Shown piece by piece: positions 22,085-34,362 of a DNA stretch of 64,000 nucleotides. The notes below the pieces were generated by a model. The model searched no databases, was not told where the DNA came from, and was given only the letters and a program-made list of their open reading frames with translations. Location: NCBI GenBank assembly GCA_958496175.1, contig OY292275.1, forward strand, positions 12,462,001 to 12,526,000, read 5' to 3'. The DNA comes from Sisyra terminalis. Lineage: Eukaryota; Arthropoda; Insecta; Neuroptera; Sisyridae. Each line of letters begins with the position of its first letter. Within the stretch, counting starts at the first letter, position 1. Both the position numbers and the translations under genes were made by a program.

Positions 22085-22870
22085 CTAGTTAAGACTAAGT
22101 GGATTATTAAACTTCGCTTATTTAACGTACAAGGGTTTTTCAACTATTTCTGTTCCAAAGTTTGCATCCCTAATTCCCTTATGTCTCCACTTATACCAAG
22201 CGCTGTATTCCTACAGAACATTAGAGGCAGTTTCGTCCTCTACCTAACAAAATCTACACATTGGATCACCCAAATGTACTCCAGTTGTACACAAATTTTT
22301 ATTCCTTCCGCCATAGCCAGTTATTATACCATTATCACTCGGACTTCATTTCGTGTAAGATCAATTCATTGGAGCATTTTAAGGATGGCTTTATCATTAT
22401 CCTTTTACTGTGTTTTTGGCCGGTGATGTTCTTTCATATTGAACAATGATTTTTATAAGTTCAGTCTTTGATGGTATTTTTAACTGCCAATCTTGCGACA
22501 CCAAGCCCAGATTATGGGCCTGTGAATAGAGTTTCGAATTTTCGACGGGCAAAAGTATTAGCACTTTCCTTACCCTTTATACCAGTGTTTCTAACATGGG
22601 GGTGCGGGAGAAGCCCCAAACTAAATTATGTTTTTTTTTTTATAAAAGTTTCGCTAAAAAGGTATTTTTGTCAACAAAAAAACAACATATTTTCAATGGG
22701 GTGAGAAGTTTTATTTTCTGATTCAAAAGGGTGCGGCTCACTTAAAAGGTTAAGAAACGCTGCTTTATACCTTTGAGACCTGGCAACCACCCCCAGTGTA
22801 CCTTGTTTCTGGTGGTCAGGTTTTTAAGAGAATTTTACAATATTTGTATGCAAAACTAAATTACATGGTA
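22085..22870 (-). pseudogene. Jockey-type LINE RNase H and C-terminal zinc-knuckle fossil
   Basis: On the minus strand, interrupted by the MITE at 22583-22762, the order is: RNKVHWGWLPGLKGIK (family WVPGHxGIxGNE); GKESANTFARR (family NExADxLAR); FETLFTGP; SGLGVARLAVKNTIKD; GQKHSKRIMIKPSLK; GIITGYG (family GLLTGH); GDPMCRFC; VEDETASNV (family CRxC..E.ET..HVL..C). This is the RNase H domain and the cysteine-rich tail found at the C-terminus of Jockey-like and related non-LTR polyproteins. Several in-frame stops, at least one frame change and loss of the catalytic histidine and acidic residues make it dead. No reverse transcriptase lies directly upstream. The 118-codon plus-strand frame at 22070 is its antisense. 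Confidence 0.88.
22583..22762. mobile_element. 180-bp hAT MITE inserted in the LINE fossil
   Basis: Ends CAGTGTTTCTAACATGG and (reverse complement) CAGCGTTTCTTAACCTT, with GGTGCG subterminal on both sides. Exact 8-bp target duplication CTTTATAC (22575-22582 and 22763-22770). Removing the MITE and one duplication restores the continuity of the surrounding RNase H reading frame at its GIKG motif, which fixes the insertion point independently. Confidence 0.93.
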
Positions 22871-22879
22871 AAATTAAAA

Positions 22880-24490
22880 AAAATGATCAACCAAACTTGC
22901 ATTAAAAGTAAGAAGATGGCAATAGTGAATCAAATAAGTTCTACGGATGCTTAAATTCTTTGTAATTTTTCTACGAAATGATAAAAGAAGAAAATAGTTC
23001 CCTTGAAATTGTAAGGTATCCATTTAAACTTCTAAGAAAATGAAAGCATCTCAAAAGTACCACCCTTTGATCGAACCCTAAATTAAATTGAGGTTCATCA
23101 CCATTAGACGGTATTGTGAAGTGGTCATTCACGCAAATTCAAGTTGAGATGCAACCAATTTTCCCTATAACGTCATTCAATCGAGCAAAATCACATACTT
23201 CGAACAATCCATTCCCAACTGACGACGACTACAGTTGACAAAACTAGGATGTTATCGATGCCCTAAAAACCCATATTTCACATAAAGATTTTTCATTAAG
23301 AGATTCGTTCAACTCTAATTTATCTTCTCCAACAAAAAGAAAACCTCTTCAAGCTATTACTTTGTTCGGAAAACGAAAACGATGAAACTATGTTCATAAC
23401 TTTTTTCTCATAACTGTGTAACTTTATTTGGTGATCGAGTGAAGACATTTGTTTGATTACATCACTCAATTTGGTAATTGTTAAAAAATTCTTTTTCTGA
23501 AAATATATTCTCGATTGTTTTTTCAGGGTCGTAAATATCAATTTTCATTTTGCTACCAAATATCCCAACGTGGAAATATTTCAACGTGAAATTGGAGGAG
23601 CCAAAGTGGCACTCAGAAAGTTTCCACAGAGACGCACAAAGTGAAATTTTTATAGACTTTAATTCTTGGAAAACTATATAAACTTTCCAACGCAACGTTT
23701 AAATCTCTAAGTTATATTGACAGTCTTATGAAAAGAAACTGTAAAGCTTTGACGTTGAAGTTCATTGTTGTCGATTGAATAGAAAATAATAAATTACTAG
23801 ACAAAGTCGAATAGAAACGATCTATCTGCCACGTTTTCGTTTATGTATTATAAAATGTTTTATAAACATTGTGATTTCATGTTTAAAAATATCACATTAT
23901 GTGGAGGAATAATTTTTTTTATGTTTTCACTTGTTACAATGATTTTTATGAAATGATTCGAGGACTTGTACGCTGTTGCTTTATGGATAATGTAACATAA
24001 AATTATCATATCTCATCTTTCAAGCGAAGCGCTTAATTTCATTATATCCGCGACAATAACGTCATAAAACATCAGGAAGCTTCGCTTTATCACCATCGTT
24101 AATTTTCTGATTCGAGCCATTAGCTAATAAAAAAATAATATACAAATAAACGGCGATACTCATACGAGTGATTTTGATCTGTCTACATTGATGTTCTCAT
24201 GTGTTGGAAAATGCACATTCGATTTGTTCAGTTCGAGTATTGTTCGCATAAATCAATTAAAATAGGATAACAATGGTCGCCGCACAAGTTGCCTACTCGT
24301 TCACAAATAAACACCACTCACTCACCCACCCCCATCCCCTAAAAGTCACTCAACACATAAACGCTCTCTTTTCCGTTCTGTCGCTTTGATATATTAATAT
24401 AATGTTTCATTTAACAAGTGCCAGCCTACACCGAAAACATTTTGTGCTATTGTTGGTGAAAACGAGGCAAAGGAAAAGTTTTCATTTATC
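22880..24490. other. Non-coding stretch
   Basis: A 77-codon minus-strand frame (23462-23695) has no known motif. At 24310-24350 there is a C-rich run of CACTCACTCACCCACCC type. No gene supported. Confidence 0.45.
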
Positions 24491-24510
24491 AAAAAAAAAA
24501 AAAAAAAAAA
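24491..24510. repeat. Poly-A tract
   Basis: Twenty consecutive A residues; possibly the tail of a lost retroposed sequence. Confidence 0.9.
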
Positions 24511-24944
24511 TTAACAAGACATATCTCACCATTTTCTATGCATTGTAGATGGGGTAAGGAGATGAGGTGTAGATGAGACCTCCCAACTTGCGACGACAGC
24601 TCTCATTTTTATAACACGAAAATTATTAAACCGCTCTAATCATCTGCTTGGAATTAATTTCAGTTATTGTCCAAATCCGGTCTGATGTTTACAAGGCTTC
24701 GTTTACAACCATAAATTACTTATCTACACTCAAAACCAAAAGATTTTAGTCTTGAAATCTCTCATCTATACAGTTAAAGAATTATTTTAAAAAATAGCTT
24801 GGAACATCAACCGTATAGGCTTGTTAAAAATATTCATAAAAGTTAAGGATTTCTAAGAAAATCTTTCTTTAAAGGAAATGAAAAAAAAAGTTAAAATTTT
24901 TTCTATACAATCATAACATATAACATAGTGCACATAACATAGTG

Positions 24945-25179
24945 CAGTGATGGCGAACCTATGATCCGGAGGCCAGACACTGACCCACGATGTGGCAGGC
25001 AACCATTTGTTTGTTATTTTTGTAGAAAGAGACTTCCACAGCGCATGTATCGTTCCCTCTCTATTTCACCTTGTGAGATGCTAACGGTCTCCATGCACAT
25101 AAGTGACCCAAGTGACCCCAATAATAAAAAAAAGTATGAACAAAATTTGACCCTCGCTTCAAAAAGGTCGCTATCCCTG
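24945..25179. mobile_element. 235-bp hAT-type MITE
   Basis: Left end CAGTGATGGCGAACCTATG against right end (reverse complement) CAGGGATAGCGACCTTTTT. Flanking octamers ACATAGTG and GTATAGTG agree at 6 of 8 positions, both differences being transitions. The CAGTGATGGCGAACC terminus is a common hAT signature. The 74-codon ATG frame inside is not a gene. Confidence 0.85.
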
Positions 25180-25189
25180 GTATAGTGTT

Positions 25190-27890
25190 TACTGTTTAGG
25201 GTAGTAAATTATAACATAGAACTCAAATCCCCACAAGGGAATAATTTGATAGTAAAAAGGAGAAACATTTAAAAAAAAGGTATTGCTAAGAATTTAAGGT
25301 AGTCAACTCTCAGCATCTCAGCAGCTAAATTAAGGAAAAATAAAAATTTTAGACTTAAGTCTCTTTTAGGTCATTAGGTCATTAGGTGCATTTTCAACTC
25401 TGTTTATTATTATATTAGTGATTTTTTTGTTAATTCATTTCTAATATGGTATATTTTTCTCTTTTATTGCTAATTTTTTTCATTATGAGCCGATTTATTT
25501 GCAAATTAAATTAGAAACAAAGCTGAAAATTCAATATTGCCAGATATTGAACGGCCTAAAAAGGAATTTTAGAATGATATAGGTAGAGCAAAGTATAATA
25601 TGCGTTCGAAAATACTGATTTAAAGAGTAGGACAATTGTTATCCTAAATCAACACTATGTAATGAATGTATTTCGTCAAATTCTTTATTACCAGAATGTT
25701 ATTTTATTTACATAATATTATTGACTAAAACATAATAAAAGCTTTCCTTTATAGAGTTTTTAATTAGAATAATGTTTCTGCATTATAGTACTCCTCTATG
25801 ATATTTCATGTACCAAAGGGTTGGAAAATGCGAAACGGTGCACTGCGTTTAGAGTCCCAGAAAATATCGAGACTAAAAAGTATATGCCTAACATGCATTT
25901 AGAAGTGGTTGAAAAGAAACACCGTAGACCAATCTTTAAATTTGGTGATCCTATTTTGTACCTTTAATTAATGCCAACTTTGGTTCCTTTGTCGACCAAA
26001 ATATATTCAGCACTATAAAACTCTCCTGCTTCTTGCCTTCTCCAATAGTGCGTTGAGTATATTTAGTCAAAAATTGACACAAAAATAAAAATAATCTTTC
26101 GGTTCAAGAAAAATTCTTTTGGGAAAAGTCGATTATTTCAAACTTTTTCCTGACACGGCACTGGAACGGTCAAAACCGACTATCATTTAACCATTTTGAT
26201 GAATTTCGAAGCTTGTGTTGGAAAAATGAAATTTTCCAGATGGAATTATAATTTCTCAGGAATGGTGGGTGTTTTTTTTCCTGTGGCAATCATTTTTCCA
26301 CCAAATCTTCCAACATGATTTGGGTGGTAACATTGTTTTTCGTTTTTTTTTTCTTCAAAGAAAACGGTATGAAGACAAGAGCATTCATAGGAGTTTCAAA
26401 ATTTTTTGGCATAAAATTTTCTTAATAAGATAATCGATGTCAAAATAAGGTCATAAAATACTAATACAAATAAATCCAACCCCTTTCTGTCAACTCAAGA
26501 CGCCGATTTTCTGATAGTTTTTTGATTTTGTTAATGGAATTGGAATATTTTAGAGATGATAATAATGGGATAAAAAGTTTTCAAAAGGAAAACAATTTTT
26601 TGTTCTTTCTTCAAATTTTGGAAGAAAAATCCTTTTCAATTAACAATATTATATCTGGAGACTTATCTTTAAAATAAATTATATCAATAGTTGATAATTT
26701 AGAAAAGTATGTGTTTATTTTAGATAGTAAAAATTTAGATTTGTTTTTGACAAATATTTTCGAACTAAAACGGAAAGGGAAATTTAAATTGAAGAAAATA
26801 TAAAATGCCAAAATTGTTTTTTCCTGTTTTCCATTTATTCTTTTTTTATTTAACTAGGCTGGTAAAAACTATAAAGAAAATATTATTTAAATCAATTTTT
26901 TTATATATTCATTGTAATGAATTTTCACCGTGTTTTTTGACTGCTCTTAAGCCAACAACGATAATTGTTATTGAAAAATAAAAACTTTATGTACTGAGAT
27001 GATGAAGCGTTGATAATTTTTTAGTTTAAATAGATCAGTGCATTTGCTAATATTAGACCTCTGTCATATTACATTTAGAAAGATGTCAAGTAAATTGAGA
27101 TTGGTACACATCAAGATCCTTTTGTTGTAACCCTTTAGTTTATCAATGGGTTGTCATTTATTTATGATAAGATATATAGGAAAATCTTCATTTTACAAGG
27201 AACTGATGGTTGTAAGGTTTTCAAAAAACAAACAATCTTCAATAATTTAAAGACAAATGATACTGGAAACTCTTCTTATTTTACCAGAAGCATTGTTCAT
27301 TCGCGAAGAGAAATATAAGTAAGCGGTTCGTGAATGATTGCCGTTTGTAATGCACGCGGATGTTTTTTGAACGAAATAGTAGAGAGGAGATAAATGGCCC
27401 TCATGACCATTATTTTGATGGCAACTTTTTCTCGAGCAATTACACAGATTTCGTTCCGTCGATGATATTAAAGGAAAAGATTTATTTTGAAACGAAGATG
27501 CATTAGAAACAATGGGTCACTATGAGGCCAATGTGGAGAATGTGACGCTTTGACGTAAAGCTGCAACTTTGGTGAATTAAAAAAAATGGTTCTATCCACT
27601 TAAAAAGAGACGACATCGAATTAAATAAATTGATATCACTTCAAGAAATTTGTCTCATTGGTTCAATTAGATGAATGGTAATTTGCAATTTTATTGGCTT
27701 TTTGTCAGAGCTTTTCTTCATTAAAACAATATTTTTGCACAGTTTTATTATAACTCTTATATTGAATGGTAACTATCTGTTGGTATAAAATTTGGAAGTT
27801 AAACAAATGTTCGATTTTAAAATATTAATTACTATTTACATAAAACAGGAATTCAAGTTGTATAAAATATTCTTTTATTTGATGTTTTTT
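25190..27890. other. AT-rich non-coding stretch
   Basis: No gene or element recognised. Sequence complexity rises modestly at 27300-27560. Confidence 0.5.
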
Positions 27891-27894
27891 TAAT

Positions 27895-28068
27895 TTTCCA
27901 AATTAGCGACGTTTTTATTGCCTATTGCAACTTCATCATACGTCTTGGACTACAAAAACTTTTCAATTTCAATCCAAACTCATCTAATAAAATGATGCAA
28001 TGTGAAATTTTATTAGACGTCTGATAAAGTTTTGAAAGGCAACAAAACGTTGCTAATTTAAAAAATTT
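27895..28068. mobile_element. Foldback element related to the one at 10948-11290
   Basis: Left arm AATTAGCGACGTTTTTATTGCC and onward to TTCATCATACGTC; right arm (reverse complement) AATTAGCAACGTTTTGTTGCC onward to TTTATCAGACGTC. The arms are about 45 bp and about 80% identical. A second, inner hairpin CTAATAAAAT / ATTTTATTAG occupies the centre (27984-28016). Both arms are decayed versions of the hammerhead-like motif. Confidence 0.7.
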
Positions 28069-28599
28069 TAAAAATATAAATTAAAATCTTTAGTAACCTA
28101 AATTTTCTTCTTTACTTTAATAAAAAGCTGAGATCTAAGTTATATCATCTATTAACTACTTTATTTTATGTATCGTAAATTTTGGTATGCAGCTTTAACT
28201 AAACCACTTTGAATTTTCCTGTAGTTGAAATTTCAAAATTTCAACTTATGCTCGTGATTATATTTGTTAATTTTACTTTCCATATTATCTATTTTAGTCA
28301 AATATATAATATTTTTTATACTTTATATTTTATATTCTGAGAGGAAAAGCATTCATTCTTGTTGGTGTACAAAGGATTTTGGAAGATTTCTAGAAAGAAG
28401 GAAGAAAAGAAATTAAAATCTTAGATTTACCAGAACGAGAAATGGACGACTCCGATTTGGGGAATCTTGCCAGGGGAAAATGAGGTTGGAGGAATGGTTT
28501 CAACAGTATAAAAATGTTATTTATCCACTACTTTGCTCAGTTCACTAAAAATTATTTCTCCTCTGAATGAATTTAATAAGATATTTCAGAAGTTGTGGA

Positions 28600-28668
28600 A
28601 ATGAAAAACCGTATGCTTGAATTCTTCCCTTCAGCATCGTCTATCCCTGGCGAGATTCTTAAATTCGG
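28600..28668 (-). pseudogene. Decayed LINE C-terminal scrap, family X copy 2
   Basis: On the minus strand CCAGGGATAGACGATG and GAAGAATTCAA match 50935-51085. The readable residues are LARDRRC, a stop, then REEFK. No other domain is present; flanking sequence is not recognisable. Confidence 0.5.
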
Positions 28669-28669
28669 G

Positions 28670-29235
28670 GTAGTTAAAAGGGAAAATAGGAAATGAAATG
28701 TAGAGATCAAAAGTTTTTTTTTTGTTTTTCTCAAGGCACATTCTTGGTTGGTTAAAATTTCAACTGAACAACGTAGTTGTTGAAGAAGGTATAGCAAAAG
28801 TTTATAGATTATATCATGTATGCATTACTCAACTCAGTATTTGTTACAATACCAGGAAAAATCAGGTAATCAGGTGGCAAAACATCCAAAGAAGTTTCCT
28901 TCCAAAATTCTGAGATTTTCTATGTACCACTTCCTTCTCTAGATACTCCAATTTGTTTAGTATCTTTGTGGCATTCTAGAAAGTCATAATCTAAAAAAAT
29001 CATCACCAAACTAAAAACAAATGTTTTATGTTATTTTGATTTGCAAATTCGCAAAAAGTTTTCGCATGAATCCACAACTAAATGATATCAATGGTTGGTC
29101 ATAAATCTAGCATCGATATCTTTATTCTGTACGAATTTAATTGCGAGTCCAGTGATTTGATTTCGATAATATCGTGACTCAATATTCGTTCATTGCTAAA
29201 AGCCAAAAACCACGTCATGGATCATAACTTTTTAT
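28670..29235. other. Non-coding stretch
   Basis: Nothing recognised before the candidate exon. Confidence 0.5.
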
Positions 29236-29272
29236 TTCCTTGCTAATCCTCGTGATCCTCCGTTTCTTTTAG

Positions 29273-29350
29273 ATGGTACTGTGTCGGCTCATCTTTCACA
29301 AGAAGACACGATTTACAGATTCCGTGATTGATAGAGGCCGAAAATATCAG
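29273..29350 (+). other. Candidate internal exon, 78 nt, function unknown
   Basis: All signals of a spliced exon are in place. A branch-point-like TGCTAATC (29241-29248) and a pyrimidine tract CCTCCGTTTCTTTTAG precede position 29273, and CAG|GTGAGC follows at 29350. The length is 26 codons exactly. Frame 1 (ATGGTACTG...) is open across the whole exon and would read MVLCRLIFHKKTRF and onward. Frame 3 reads GTVSAHLSQEDTIYRFRD and then a stop, which would fit a terminal exon or a premature-stop cassette. No known family is recognised from either peptide. The strand would imply a rightward gene whose other exons lie outside the window or are unrecognised. Confidence 0.4.
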
Positions 29351-29499
29351 GTGAGCGTAACACCATTTTCAATAAATTTATCTGTAGATCCAAGCATAAG
29401 GGCCATGGAGTGCACCCAGACCAATTATATATTCGTATGGGTAAAGACGAGAACGAAAAAGATCTGTAATTTTATGTGTGTACCATAAATACAATGGTC

Positions 29500-30380
29500 A
29501 TCTTTTACGGAATATCTACCTATCAATTACACTCCGTTTATTGAAGCAGTTAAAACCAGCTGCAGGCTCCGACACGAGGCATCAGCTGTAAAATTTATAA
29601 TATCTAATCAATTACAATATCTGTTCAAATAAAACACCAAATCTGGTTAGTTAATCATTTTAATTTGTTTCGAATTAAATGTTAGTGGTGTAATTATGTT
29701 TTTTTTTCTTGGTTTTAGAGGAATTTTCTTGAGAAACGCCGGACAATCTGGGCAATGATAGAAATGATTTTTTTTTATTCATTTGTGTGGAGTGAATAGC
29801 TGAAGACCTGGAGGGTGCGTTGCTGCAATGAGAGGTGGGCGATAGACATTTTGACATACGTATTTAAACGGTCCAATGCATCGTAAATGCATTGATGCAA
29901 CTCAAAATAAATGAGAACCTTTCCTTCAAAGTCGCTATTATTATAAACATTACCATTAAGTACCCGCAGCGACTTATTAACAACGCAGCCCCGGCCATAA
30001 TAAATGAACCCTCCAAGTATAATATTTGAACTCGGAAATTTCACAGACCACACGTATCCATTTAAAGGTGCACAAAAGTATTTGGTCAAAAAATCGAAAC
30101 GAACAAATTAAATAAAAACAGGTTTTGGAGTGGAGCGAAAAAAATTTGAGAAGTTGAGCGAATTGATTTTTTTCACTCATTTTATGCAATGCATCGTCGA
30201 CGAAAAAAAAATCCCAGCATGCACCATTCTTGGCAGAAAACGTCTTCGTTTTATTTCAAATCGAATTATGAATGCATCGCTGTGTTGTGACGGGCAGAAT
30301 TGGTGTTTGAGTGAAATTACTTGACGGGTTGAAGTGCAAGGGCGAAAATGTCTTGTTGAGATAAATGACAATTTTTTTCT
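29500..30380. other. Higher-complexity non-coding block
   Basis: Less AT-biased, with mixed composition and several overlapping open frames on both strands (104 codons minus at 29775-30089, 70 minus, 64 plus, 64 minus). Overlapping frames on opposite strands mean low stop density rather than genes. No motif recognised. Confidence 0.35.
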
Positions 30381-30861
30381 GGTAACATGTAATCAATTAA
30401 AGAGGAGCATAGTGGTGGTATATGAAACGAGATTAATTTGGGAGATCCAACTTTAAATTGTCTGGTAATTGGAAATAGGGGAGAGTGGATAGTTAATTAA
30501 AAACAGGACTAGAGATACATTTTTCATATCTAAGGGATTTAAGTTTATGTATGCTGGATAGTGAGAATAAATTTGCATCATATACATTCATGCAATTCCA
30601 TATACCTGCACCCTAATAACAAGACTGTTACAATTCTTGTTTACACATGTATGCTTATAGTGTTGCCGATAATATCTGATAGCTTTAATTTAAAAAAGAA
30701 CGCTTAAATGTAAAATCGGTCATAGGTAACATCACTTATTTTTTACTTTCGAAAAATGTATTAAACAATATAAATAGTTTTTTTTTTAAATAAGAAGAAA
30801 ATTCAGGTTATTTAAGATCTTTTTGTTTTTTATTTTTTATTTAATATTTTTATTATTCAAT

Positions 30862-30898
30862 TAGCTACGTTTCGTTACTAATCGTAAATTCCTCAGGC
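30862..30898 (-). other. Hammerhead-ribozyme-like motif, locus C
   Basis: Minus strand: CTGAGGA, AT, stem TTAC, loop GATTA, stem GTAA, C, GAAACGTAGC. The core matches CUGANGA...GAAA; stem II is short and slightly irregular. The following GCTAATT block is shared with locus B and the ACGTTTCG block with all loci. Single copy, no inverted partner. Confidence 0.35.
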
Positions 30899-30899
30899 A

Positions 30900-31335
30900 T
30901 CTATAACAAATTAAAATAATTACAAAATATGTCAATCATACATAAATTTCAAAACTATAATAATATAAATATAATATAGATCATATAAAATATTTGTAAG
31001 ATGTCTAGATAAATTTTGGGTAAAACACTAATGAATAAGAGACGCCGAGAGTTCTCCATACTTTAAAGTAAACTACAAATTCAAATTTTTTGTTTCGATT
31101 TTAAACTCCAAATCTTAAAATCAGGGCTGGGGAGCCATAATCAAACGGTAAAGTTAAGGATCTAATAGATTTTTAAGGAACTTGATTTGGAGCAAAATTC
31201 ATTATTTTTATAAGAAATACTTGATTACCTCGAATTCTTGAGACTTCAGAAATTGAAACATATTCGATTCATTTTGAGAGCCTTATACATGGTGCCAAGT
31301 TTCAATGTCCTAACATTGAATTTAAATTGCTATTT
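30900..31335. other. AT-rich non-coding stretch
   Basis: Nothing recognisable. Confidence 0.5.
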
Positions 31336-31339
31336 GGTG

Positions 31340-32335
31340 TAAATTTCTAAGCAAAATACGGCCTATAGGTTAGATTGGAGCCGAAGCTGACGCTATGTTG
31401 GTGAAGTTATCGGATTAAAATTTATGTCAAACTCAAGAGGAGCTCGTGCAAACTTTAGAACAGAGGCACTAAGCGATTTTAAACCATCTGAAGATCATGG
31501 TTATATGGTGCAAAAATAGGGAAATAGGGTTTAGTATGAATTCATACCAAAAGAGGTCGAATGCAATTTCTTCACATGTGAAGCTTCCAAGAAAAAAAGT
31601 GGAAGAGGTTTTGGCATATAATTTTTAAAGAGGAAAAAATTGTGGGGTAAACCCGGCCATGCATCAACTTCAACGATGAAATCGAATTTTCGATTAAAGG
31701 CTTTCATGGACGGTCTTATTCAAAATACAAATCTATAGAAAAAAGATTGTAACGGAAATTCAAGATGAACTTCGATACAGAACTCTCCTTGAGCTTGAGC
31801 TGAGCGACTTATATGCCCGCAACCCAACATTTTAGAATGTACTCCATTGTTTGCCAACGTTCCACCACCTACTAGATGTTTCCAGAACAATCTATATGTA
31901 CATTAGCACTGGTGTGAGAGAGATAGAAGTCACTCAGCCAATCGCGTGCCGGGACGGAATAAAAAGAGAGACAGACTTTGCCCTTTTCTGTTACAATATT
32001 ATAAGTTACATCAACCTAATGAAACCATTACTGAAGAATGTTACCACCAACAATTAATGCAATTGAGTCGAGAATTGAAGCTCAAACATCTCCAATATCC
32101 CAAAAGACAAGATCAGCACTACAACGCTTGATCACATGTCGCTAAAATTGCTAAGAAATTTTTGGAGGCACTTACTACAGCCGCTATATTTACCGGATAT
32201 TATCCTGCCCAATTACCATTTATTTCGGTGCATGCCATCTTTGGCTGAGCAGCACTTTGGATCTTACAAAGATGCCAAAAATTTAATCGATTCCTGGATC
32301 GCCCACAAGAAGTAGTAATTTTTTTAAAAGAAATG
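31340..32335 (+). pseudogene. mariner transposase fossil, near full length
   Basis: Readable mariner landmarks in order: LCQTQEELVQTL (family PCQTQEELA, DNA-binding region); MVQK and YEFIPKEVECNFFTCEAS (family YELKPRDVERRFFTCEQL); KRKKLWGKPGHASTST (family SWGKPGHASTST, between catalytic D1 and D2); QPNETITEECY (family KPNETIT); PDIILPNYHLFRCM (family PDIAPSDYHLFRSM, third catalytic D); LAEQHFGSYKDAKNLIDSWI. The third catalytic position is N instead of D, and the first is lost in a decayed stretch. Many frameshifts and stops occur, and about 250-300 bp of unrelated sequence separates the GKPGHAS and PNETIT blocks, where the family has only about 20 residues. Small ATG frames at 31851, 31946 and 32200 are fragments or shadows of it. 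Terminal repeats were not found. Confidence 0.92.
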
Positions 32336-32339
32336 CATA

Positions 32340-34360
32340 TGTTGTATAATAAATACAAGATACCGATATGGTCAGTATTTCGATTAATAATATTAAACAC
32401 TCATATATTATCACGATTCATATATTAATGAAATATAATTTACTTGTAAATTCGTTATGTGATAAAAACACTTTACCTATAGTTTTTTTGAATGAGTTAA
32501 TTTTATTACACTAATTTAGAGGTGGTTATTACAATTTGAATTGAATAAAATAAAATGCCCCCTTTACTTTCGAAATTTTACCACAGTGAAAACTACCACT
32601 AAACAGCACAATTTCATCTAACAATTAATGTAAATTTATTACGTTTTGTTTTCATAAATACCAATTGAAAATAATTAATGGAAAACCTAATATTTGTTAA
32701 ATGCTAATTATAAAACATCACACGCATCAAGTGCATTACAATGTAATCTTGTGTAAAACCAAAAATACAAGAGACCGAATGTATTTGTGTTTAATTGTCC
32801 CACAACAAACAACAAATAAATTTAAACGAATGCAGTTTGGAGTGAAATTTTTGTTAATTAACTTAATTTCGGCATCATTAATGATTTAGCCATGCCGTAT
32901 ATCGTATAAAAGACTCGATGATCATCAATTAGATAATTATTACAGCCATTATAAACATGATAATCGCGGTTTTGTCTCTCCATATAGGTCCATGGATGTG
33001 GTGCATCTGCATGCAGATTTGGCTTTGACAAATTCACATTTAAATAATTATTCATGTGCGAGTGGCTTCCAATGAAAATCCACGAATGCTATTCATAGGA
33101 GTTTTCAATGTTTCAAGGGAAAAATTAAATTTCAATCATATATTTATTTAATTTTGTCACTGCATTAGATATGTATAATATGGTCAATTAATCTTATAAT
33201 GGAATAATGAAACCCACATGCTTTTTCTGTGGATTTTTTAAAGGTCAATCACATTTTTGAAAACTTGAGGAATGTTAATTGCTTTGTAATTAATGGGTAA
33301 ACAAATTATTTAACGAGAATGTTTTTGATTTGTACGTACAAATATAATAAGTAAAGGAACAAAAAATTAATGTGCGACGAATAGAATAGTAATAGAGATG
33401 TAATTGGTTTTCGGAGATTTAATGTTGAAAAATTATTTAATTAAATCGAACCACAAGTTATCAATAGAAATAACTAGTTTGACACAAAAAGACAATGAGA
33501 GGAAGTTTTTAAGAGTTTTTTATTTTAAATGAGTACATATTTTTAATTACTATTTCATGCTTGATTACTAAATGACTTAATTGTATTATTTGTAGTTTAA
33601 ATTAGGTGATACTGATTTATGTTTTTAAGAAATAATAAGCTTTTTTTCAAGAGTTCTTTGTCAAATCTAAGGATCATTATATAATCGATGATATACTTCG
33701 GTATCAGTTTTAAATCAACCTTATAGTTAACTAGTCTTATTTTCCTTCCAAACATTTTTGGATAACAATTATGGAATTTTTAATTTTATGGCAGAAATAC
33801 ACGGAATCAATTGTTGAAAATCGAAAATCTCTTGAAATTCTTTACCGATTGTTTTGAAATTTGTACAAGAAATTGTATTTATATTCTGGCATGTTTTATT
33901 AAACCAGGAGACTTAATTTAGTATTACATCAACAAATGTAGCAAAGGATGCTGTAGGTTACTAAAGGAGGTATTTTTCCTTACAGTTTCACAACTATTTT
34001 TTTATTTAAATCAAAGAAAATTCATATTGATTAAATTTATTTATTTTTGTTGGTGGAAACTTATAATGAAAAGAATATTCTTGGTTTTATGAATCAATAT
34101 CAGTGTGAAGAGTAATTGGTTTTTTCTATAATACCCGTGATTGTAATGATAGGTAATAATGATTGTGATTGATAAGTAATTGGTGACTAATTTCAACTAC
34201 TACGAATATTAAGTTTTAAATGTAAGCGAAAAATAATACATAAGGACAAGGATATCAGAAATAAATTTTATATTAATTTGATATATAATACAAAAAAATT
34301 AATTATTTTTAAAAATAAACATAAAATGTAATGTATTTACTTACAGTCAGTATAAAATAG
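32340..34360. other. AT-rich non-coding stretch
   Basis: No gene. 32640-33060 is rich in TAATTA-type sites and less homopolymeric, compatible with regulatory DNA but not diagnostic. Confidence 0.45.
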
Positions 34361-34362
34361 AC

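Noticed and set aside
22070..22426. 118-codon ATG frame on the plus strand, the longest ATG frame in the window
   Set aside because: It is antisense to the Jockey RNase H/C-terminal fossil, whose motifs are clear on the minus strand.
23462..23695. 77-codon minus-strand frame with K/E-rich end
   Set aside because: No family resemblance, overlaps another frame, and starts without context.
29775..30089. 104-codon minus-strand frame
   Set aside because: Overlapped by several other open frames on both strands in a less AT-rich block. No motif, and no splice or promoter context favours any one of them.
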